Source: an uncultured Clostridia bacterium (GTDB taxonomy: Bacteria > Bacillota > Clostridia > Christensenellales > UBA1242). From it: a stretch of 15,138 bases of DNA. The stretch covers positions 1 to 15,138 of the forward strand of contig CANRLJ010000006.1 of the NCBI GenBank assembly GCA_947631485.1, in the 5' to 3' direction. The translations under genes were made by a program, and so were the position numbers. Below, piece after piece: positions 6,904 through 13,700 of this stretch; position 1 is the first letter of the stretch, and the number at the start of each line of letters is the position of its first letter. Below the pieces are notes generated by a model that was not told the origin of the DNA, did no database searches, and saw nothing but the letters and a program-made list of their open reading frames with translations.

Positions 6904-6926
6904 TATTTTTCTAACACTGAAAAATA
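6904..6926. promoter_or_regulatory. Perfect dyad upstream of the Ca2+ ATPase gene, possible operator
   Basis: TATTTTTC (6904-6911) and GAAAAATA (6919-6926) form a perfect 8-base inverted repeat around the 7-base spacer TAACACT. It sits 12-34 bases before the ATPase ATG and overlaps a TAAAAT box (6905-6900 on the minus strand). No T-run follows on either strand, so it does not look like a terminator for uppP. A protein-binding operator over the -10/-35 region is the best guess. The arms are mostly A/T, so chance or DNA-bend effects remain possible. Confidence 0.35.
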
Positions 6927-6935
6927 TGAATAAAT

Positions 6936-7691
6936 TTAGACAATAAACAAACTGACAATGGCGATTAACAACAAGTATGCTGAAAAGTAGTGCAATTTAG
7001 ATTTTTTCGTCATGTTGAGCATAAATTTGATTGCAAAAATCCCCACGACAAACGCCGTCACAAATGACAGAGTCACGGCAAGAGGATTGAAGTTTAAAAC
7101 CGATTTGCTTGTGGCAAGTTCGAATATCTCCATCACCATCGACAGCAATATGATTGGAATTGACATCAAAAAAGAAAACTTTGCCACTTCTTTTTCCTCT
7201 CCGCCGGCGGCAAGTCCTGCCCCAACGGTTGAGCCAGAGCGAGAAATGCCCGGGAATACAGCAAAGCCTTGTGCTATGCCCATGATTATTGCCTTTTTTG
7301 TGTCCATTGGGCTTTGCACCTTTTTCTTTGATTTTCTTTGGCAAAAGCACAGCAGCACCGCCGTGAACAAGAAACATATTGGCAAAAAGTCGCCTACAAA
7401 AGATAACTTGACAAGCGGCATCAAAATCAGCACAATCACACAAGTTGGAATTGTGGCAACAGCCAGATTTATTGTCTGCTTTGAAAACGGATGACAAATC
7501 ATCTGCCAAACATCCTTGTGAAAGACGACCAAAATTGAAAAGAGTGTTGCAACATGCAACAAAATGCTGATGAAAAGGCTTTCCTCAATTCCAAACAAAT
7601 TTGTCAGTAAAACCAAGTGTCCTGAGGAAGAAACCGGCAAAAACTCTGTCAGACCTTGCACCAGCCCCAAAATAAATAAAGCAAGAAACAT
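6936..7691 (-). CDS. uppP: Undecaprenyl-diphosphatase UppP (BacA family)
   Basis: Membrane phosphatase that converts undecaprenyl diphosphate to undecaprenyl phosphate, recycling the lipid carrier for peptidoglycan and other wall polymers; it also confers low-level bacitracin tolerance. At 251 residues it is slightly short for the family (about 265-280). Seen in sequence: motif 1 QGLTEFLPVSSSGHL (residues 12-26, with Glu16 and His25) and motif 2 FPGISRSGSTVGAGLAAG (from 146, with Arg151), both complete. About seven to eight hydrophobic segments follow the usual pattern, with a basic loop RKSKKK at 119-124. Start ATG 7691 has a proper Shine-Dalgarno AAGGAG (7702-7697) five bases upstream. It lies 42 bases after the giant surface-protein gene in the same direction and 43 bases before the ATPase gene. 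Confidence 0.97.
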   Translation of the reverse strand: MFLALFILGLVQGLTEFLPVSSSGHLVLLTNLFGIEESLFISILLHVATLFSILVVFHKDVWQMICHPFSKQTINLAVATIPTCVIVLILMPLVKLSFVGDFLPICFLFTAVLLCFCQRKSKKKVQSPMDTKKAIIMGIAQGFAVFPGISRSGSTVGAGLAAGGEEKEVAKFSFLMSIPIILLSMVMEIFELATSKSVLNFNPLAVTLSFVTAFVVGIFAIKFMLNMTKKSKLHYFSAYLLLIAIVSLFIV

Positions 7692-7696
7692 AAAAT

Positions 7697-7713
7697 CTCC
7701 TTGCTTTATTATA
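7697..7713 (-). promoter_or_regulatory. TATAAT box and Shine-Dalgarno before uppP
   Basis: In the 42-base gap after the giant gene, the minus strand carries a perfect TATAAT (7713-7708) followed by AAGGAG (7702-7697). If the box is used, the mRNA would begin near 7701, almost at the ribosome site. No -35 match is visible at 16-18 bases (it would fall in the end of the upstream gene), and the gap is A/T-rich. The Shine-Dalgarno is secure; the promoter is doubtful, and read-through from upstream is equally likely. Confidence 0.35.
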
Positions 7714-7733
7714 TTTTTGGATTTTGCTGTTTA

Positions 7734-10700
7734 TCAGTGTTTTGCCAATTCCTCTCTTGTCTTCTTGCGTTTTCTTGCAACATAAATTGCAACCAACAAG
7801 AGGATTATCAGCGCAAGCCCAACACCAATGATAAGATATATATACCACTTTGATGTTGTTTTTTCTGCAAAACTTGCATTTGCCCCCAGGCATCCAAACA
7901 GTCCTGACTGATGTAATTCTTTATAGAAGAGGTCGTTATATATTCCGCTCACTGTGTGACCATTGAAGTTAAACGTGCCATTAAATGGGTTTTCTTCAGT
8001 TCCCATTGGCGTCCAATACTTTTCTGAGATGTTTATGTTTGCCATAAGGATGTATGAAGCATTTGAATACTTTCTGCCATTTGAAGCAAATTCTCCATTG
8101 TTCACCAACTTCATCATCAAAATCAAATCATCAACCGAGCCAATTCTGTATGGGTCATCCCTTGTGCCTGCGCCATCAAAGTGTGTGGTTTCCAAAACAT
8201 TGTCAGCCCACAACAACCTTGAATATGTGACGGATATTGCAAGAGTTCCCTCAATATAGTTGTCGTAGATGAAGTTTGCAGAGATGACTATTGTGTCGCC
8301 TTGCAAGAAGTTTTCATCCTCATAAACTTGCCCCTTGTTTGAAACAACAAGTCGTGTGATTTGATATCTTTGATTTGTCACAACGCCCAAAACGATGTCT
8401 CCCTGATTTGATGGTGCAACAAAGTTTGTCACTCTGTTTCCGTTGTAGGTGATGTAGCCGGCAAGGTTTACATTGTTGTCGTCCGTTGCCGAATCCAAAA
8501 CTTCGTCCATTTCGCTTGTGATGAAGATTGACAATCTTTCCGTCACAAACAGAGGGTTGATTGTGATTGCAGAAACATATTCTGGCAAAATTGTAAACTC
8601 AAAATATTGATATTGGCGACCGCCTTGGTTGTCATAGCCCTTATAAGAAATTTGGTCTAAGTGTGTCAGGCTTGTGTCTGGCATGATTATTTGCCAATCC
8701 ACGCCACAGTTTGGAGAAATTGCAACCATCAGCCTCAACCTGTCGCCAACATGCACATTGGTTCTTATAGGATTGTCAATCGAGCCCAAATTGCTGTTGT
8801 CATAGTCAAATCTTGTAAGTCTTGTAATCTGTCCGTTTTTGTTGTCATAACTGAAGTTTACAAGCACATCTTTGCCGACAAATTCCAATCTCAAAGACAA
8901 CTGTCTGTTTGCCATAGGTGTGATGGTGTAAACAGGGCTTGATGATGGTCTGCCGGTCATTGGATAGGTGCTCCAACTGCTGAACTGATAGCCATCCTCG
9001 GCTGTTGCAGTGACTGTCACACTCTTGTTTGGGTCATAATAGTGCTGTCTGTTTAATGCCTCTGCCAAACTGCCAAGTTCATATCCATCTTGCGACAATT
9101 CAAAACTTCCTTTTCCGCCAAAGATTTGAACATCAATCTGTCTGAAATACCACATCTCAACCTGACACTCTGCGTATGGGTCTGCCTCGTCAGAAATCCA
9201 AGGCACATTGTTTGGTATTGCGTAGTCCGAACTGTCTATGATTGTCCAATCCATCTCGCCCGGTCTGCGCTGGCGAATAATCATCTTATAGAAGATGTAG
9301 CCGGGAATTTCTGGGCCAACAAATCTGATGTCTGTGCCATAGGCAACTTCAATGCTCATTGGCTCTGTGAAATAATACCAAGAGTTGTAAACATCCACGC
9401 CAGAAATCATGTCTTTTGCGGTGTAATTTGTTTCGATTGAGGTGTTAAACGAGAAGGTGATTCTTGTCTTTAAATATGACATATACAGATACAACGAAAT
9501 TTGAATTGTTCCGTTTGGCAAGACTTGTGCGTTTTCGTCCAAAACATATCTTGTTGGAGTGATTGAGTTTAATGTGTATCCACTTTCAAGCCAAAAGCCA
9601 ACAAACATAAGATCTGAGTTGATGTATTGTCTGCCTGCTCCGTTTTCTCTTGTGAAGTAGCCTTGGAAGACATAGTTTGTTCTTCTGACAGAGAGTTTTG
9701 CTTGATCTTCAAGTGAAAGTTCTTGCTCGGTGTAGAATTTCATTGTCTTTTCCAACAAGACTTCATCTCCATCCTTAAACAAAACGGAATATGTTGTTGG
9801 AACAAGCACCAATTTGATTTTGTTTACTTCCAAGAAGTCAGAAACTTCAAATGTCACTTTTCCTGTGAAGCCGGAATTTTCGATGCTCATTGTCTCGTAT
9901 GTAATTCCTTCCAAGCCATCCACAATGATGTTGTATTCATCAATAACTCTGCCGTCCGAAAGGACAAATGTGAAGCCAACTCGGATGTAGGCAACAACCT
10001 TAAATCTTGTTCCGGTGTAGCCCGTCACTCTGATTGACGCACTTTCATTGTTTGATGTCCAAACTCTGTTTGCAAACTGTCCATCAATCTCAACATCGAA
10101 GATTCCTCCATCAACATCAAAGTCCTCGCCGGTCTCTTGGCTGACAAACGAAAGGTCAACAAAGTTTAATTGAGATGTGAAGATGACATTTATGTCAATT
10201 TGAGGCGTGTCTGACAGCATGGTGACAATCATATACAGCAGCCCGTCATCCTCTTCATATTCCGCCTTGATTATTCCCACAGGTCCAAGCGCCTCTATTC
10301 TGCTGAGCAGATATCCGCGTTTTTGAACATTGACATACAGTTCAAATGTGTTGTTGATGTTTGAAATAACGGTGAATCTTGAGTGAGACTTCAAACTGCC
10401 CCCAACAAAGTCATAATTGCTGTAATGTGTGCTTGTGCCGTTGATGTAGCCAAAGCGGTTTACAACCTGATCTTGGCTTCTTATTTCCATATATCCAACA
10501 GGGTCTTCTTGGTCGTCGTCTGAAATGTCGCCGTCAATGTCGATTAGGGATTTGAAGTTCAGGTTTATTGTCTGAGTCTCCAAGATGACATAAACATGGG
10601 TTATGCTTGAAGCAAGTTGGCTGCCCGCAATGGTGAACACAACCTTTCCATCCTCACTTCCTGCATAGCCGCTGTAAGCGACAACAAAGTTTCCGTCAAG

Positions 10701-13700
10701 GAAATATCCAAATCCGACAAAGTCATAGCCCTCTGGCAACTGGTAATGAAGTTCAGTTGTGTTTATGTTGTAGATTGCGGTGTATTGTGCCTGAGCCTCG
10801 CCGGCAAGAAGTTCGTCATCGCTGTCATAGAACAATCCGCCTTGGTCAAATGTGGTGTATGTTTCACGCTCATCAAGTTCGCCATCCGTTTCAAAGAATT
10901 GTTCGTTGTGCAAAACTGTGGCAAACCAAATCATGTATGTTCCGCGTTCGGAGAATATTGCATACAAGGTCTGCGTGCCGGTTACAAGATATTCAAATGT
11001 TTCCGATGTGTCAATTGGAGCGGATGAAAATTCTTCCCTCCAGCCCTCAAATTCAAAACCGGATGCAGTTGTCACAGAAAGTGTTGCATATGTGTTGTAT
11101 TCAACCTCGGCACTGCCAACAGTTCCGTTTACGGAGGCAGTGTTGAATTGAACATCTGGCACCAATTCTGACTGGCTGTTGTAGGACAAAACTTGAACAG
11201 TCAACACAAACTTCTGTCTGGTTGCTTTGATTGACACTGTGCCATCTGTAGTTGCGCCTGAAAGCACAAAGCAAACATAGTCTGAAAGTGCGCCTTCGCC
11301 AAAACTGTCCTCCACTGTCACGCCTTGTGCAACAATGTCGCCAAGTGAATATGTGAAGCCATAGGCAAATTTCACATAGAAGGTGTATTCGTCCTCCGTG
11401 CCAACAAAGAAGTCTGTTGGATTGGACAAATATTCTGCACCATGTCCTGCGCCGTCAAAATACAACTGCTCGATTTGTTCAAGGTTTAGTTCTTCCTCTG
11501 GGTCGAGGAAGGAAACGGTTATTTTGTTTTGTCTGGTGGTGACAACAAATGTAAACGTAAGGTCAGTCTTGATGCCTGTCACCCAAAGTGTTAGGACATT
11601 TCTTGTTTCGTTGAGGTCTGGCGTCCTGTTCAGATTGTTGGTCTCTGGATTTCCATCAACAGCAACTTCGGTGGATATTTCATAACCCTCAACTGTGGTT
11701 GCCACAATCCTAAATGACACATCACTTTCAACCTTAAATGTGTTGCCCATCAAATCCGTTTGTTCGTTGTTCACATACACAACAAATGACGAGATGTGTT
11801 CGTCGGTTGTCAAAGTGACAGTGTTTTCACGCTTTTCTATTGGCACGGTGAACGTCAAATAGCTTTCCTCTTCATCGTTTGCAGGAACGACAAATTGTAT
11901 TCTCACATTGCCTCCGTCCTCTCCCAAAACGGTGAATCCTTCTGCCCAGCCAGAGCCAACTTTATATCCAAGCGATGGTGAAACGGTGAAGATGATGGCC
12001 TTTTGATATTCTGCTGCCAAAATCTCATATCCGCCGCCATAGACTTGTGTGTGCAATCCGTCATCGTCATTAAATGTTATTGTGGCATTTGTGACTTCAA
12101 GTCGGATGTTTATCTTTTGCTTTTCCCAAACAGCATAAAGCGAATAGCCTTCTGTCTTTGAAACCACGCTGTCGCCAACAATGGTCTCTCCAAAACCGTC
12201 TCTTGCTGTGTTCCATCCTGTGAAGTTGTAGCCCGAATTTCCTTTTATCTTATCCAGCCACTCAGGTGCACTGTTAAATGTTTCGCCAAAATCGACATCA
12301 AACGAAACGGTCTGTTCTTCCTCGCCAAAGTTGTAATAGAGTGTCACATGCACAGGAACGGCCTTAAATGTTGCCACAAAGACAAGCGAATAGTCTTCTC
12401 TTGCAGCGACACTTGGCAAGATGTCAGAAAGTTTTGTTGCTGCAAATTGGTCGGTGCTGTAACTGCCAAGAGCTTGAAGCACATGTCCTTCGCTGCTTAT
12501 TGTTGCAAAATCAACAAGGGTTTGCAGTGTGTTTTCACCCAAAGCAAAATAGTCCGTTGTGAAAGTCCAAATATGAGAGTCGTTTTGTCGGACAAAGTCT
12601 TCACTTAAAATTTCGGCGGTTTCGCAAGAGGACAAGTCAAGCGAAATCTGAACGCGTTTAACTGAAAATCTCAGATTTATTTCATATGCCTCTTGCACAT
12701 GCAAAACTTCCAAAACTGTGGTTTGTATGGTGAAGTTGCTGTCAGACGTCACCCTGTTGGAGCCAATATAGAAGCCCTCGAAGTTGCAGTTTTCGTCTTT
12801 AATTTGATATGCAACTCGCAAGAAGTAATTGTAAACAACAGGTATGCTTTGAGATTGTCCCACAAGTCCGTTCATCTGCAAGCCACTTGAAGTTTCTCCA
12901 AAACCATATTGCACTTCGACAAAATCATAATTGGCAACAAATGGATTTCCCTCCTCTTGTTGTGTTTCAAAAGGATTTCCATTTTCGTCAACGATATTTA
13001 TTCTCACATCATAAGAATTTGGATTCCATTTTGCTTCAAAAACAAAGGTTGGGTTGTGACCGGTCAAATATTGTGGAGCAAGATAGTTATAGCCAAACAG
13101 ATTTTCCTCTTCCCTGAGGAGTTTGTCCAAAAATTCGACCGTAAGGCTGTCATTTTCCACTCTAACTGCAAATATTCCATCTTCATAATTGGTCTGCATC
13201 TTTGAGGTGTATTCAACAAGCAGATTGTATTTTGCAGAGCCCTGAACAGCCTCAAAGTTGATGAACCAACCATCAAATGCGTGTCCTGCCTTTCCTGTGA
13301 CAACCGAAGGGAAAACAACACTTTCGGTTGTGTTTTGAGTCAGGTTTCCGTTTGAAAATGGGAAGTTTATTGTGAAGTCAGAAATGCTTTCTCCATTTTG
13401 ATTTTGTATCGCATCGCCAACCGCCTGTTTCGCATCAAACTCAATCCTAACTTTAACCGCATTTATTGTTCCAAAATATGAATTTTCAATGTCGGTTGTG
13501 TCGTAGTTTTCAAGGTCAGCCCCCTCAAATGTGAACACGATTGGGATATGGCTTCCGTTTGCACTTGTTTGATATGTCACATTTGTCAAAGTGACAATAT
13601 CCCCAGGCAAGATTGTGTCTATATTAAACTTAAACGACCCATCTGCGTTTTTGAAATCCACTTTGTCGGTGTCATCAAAACGCTTTGTGAAGATGCTTTC

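Noticed and set aside
7737..7900. LPXTG-type sortase signal at the end of the giant protein
   Set aside because: Searched for by eye; the residues before the helix read ASFAEKTTSK with no LPXTG or close variant.
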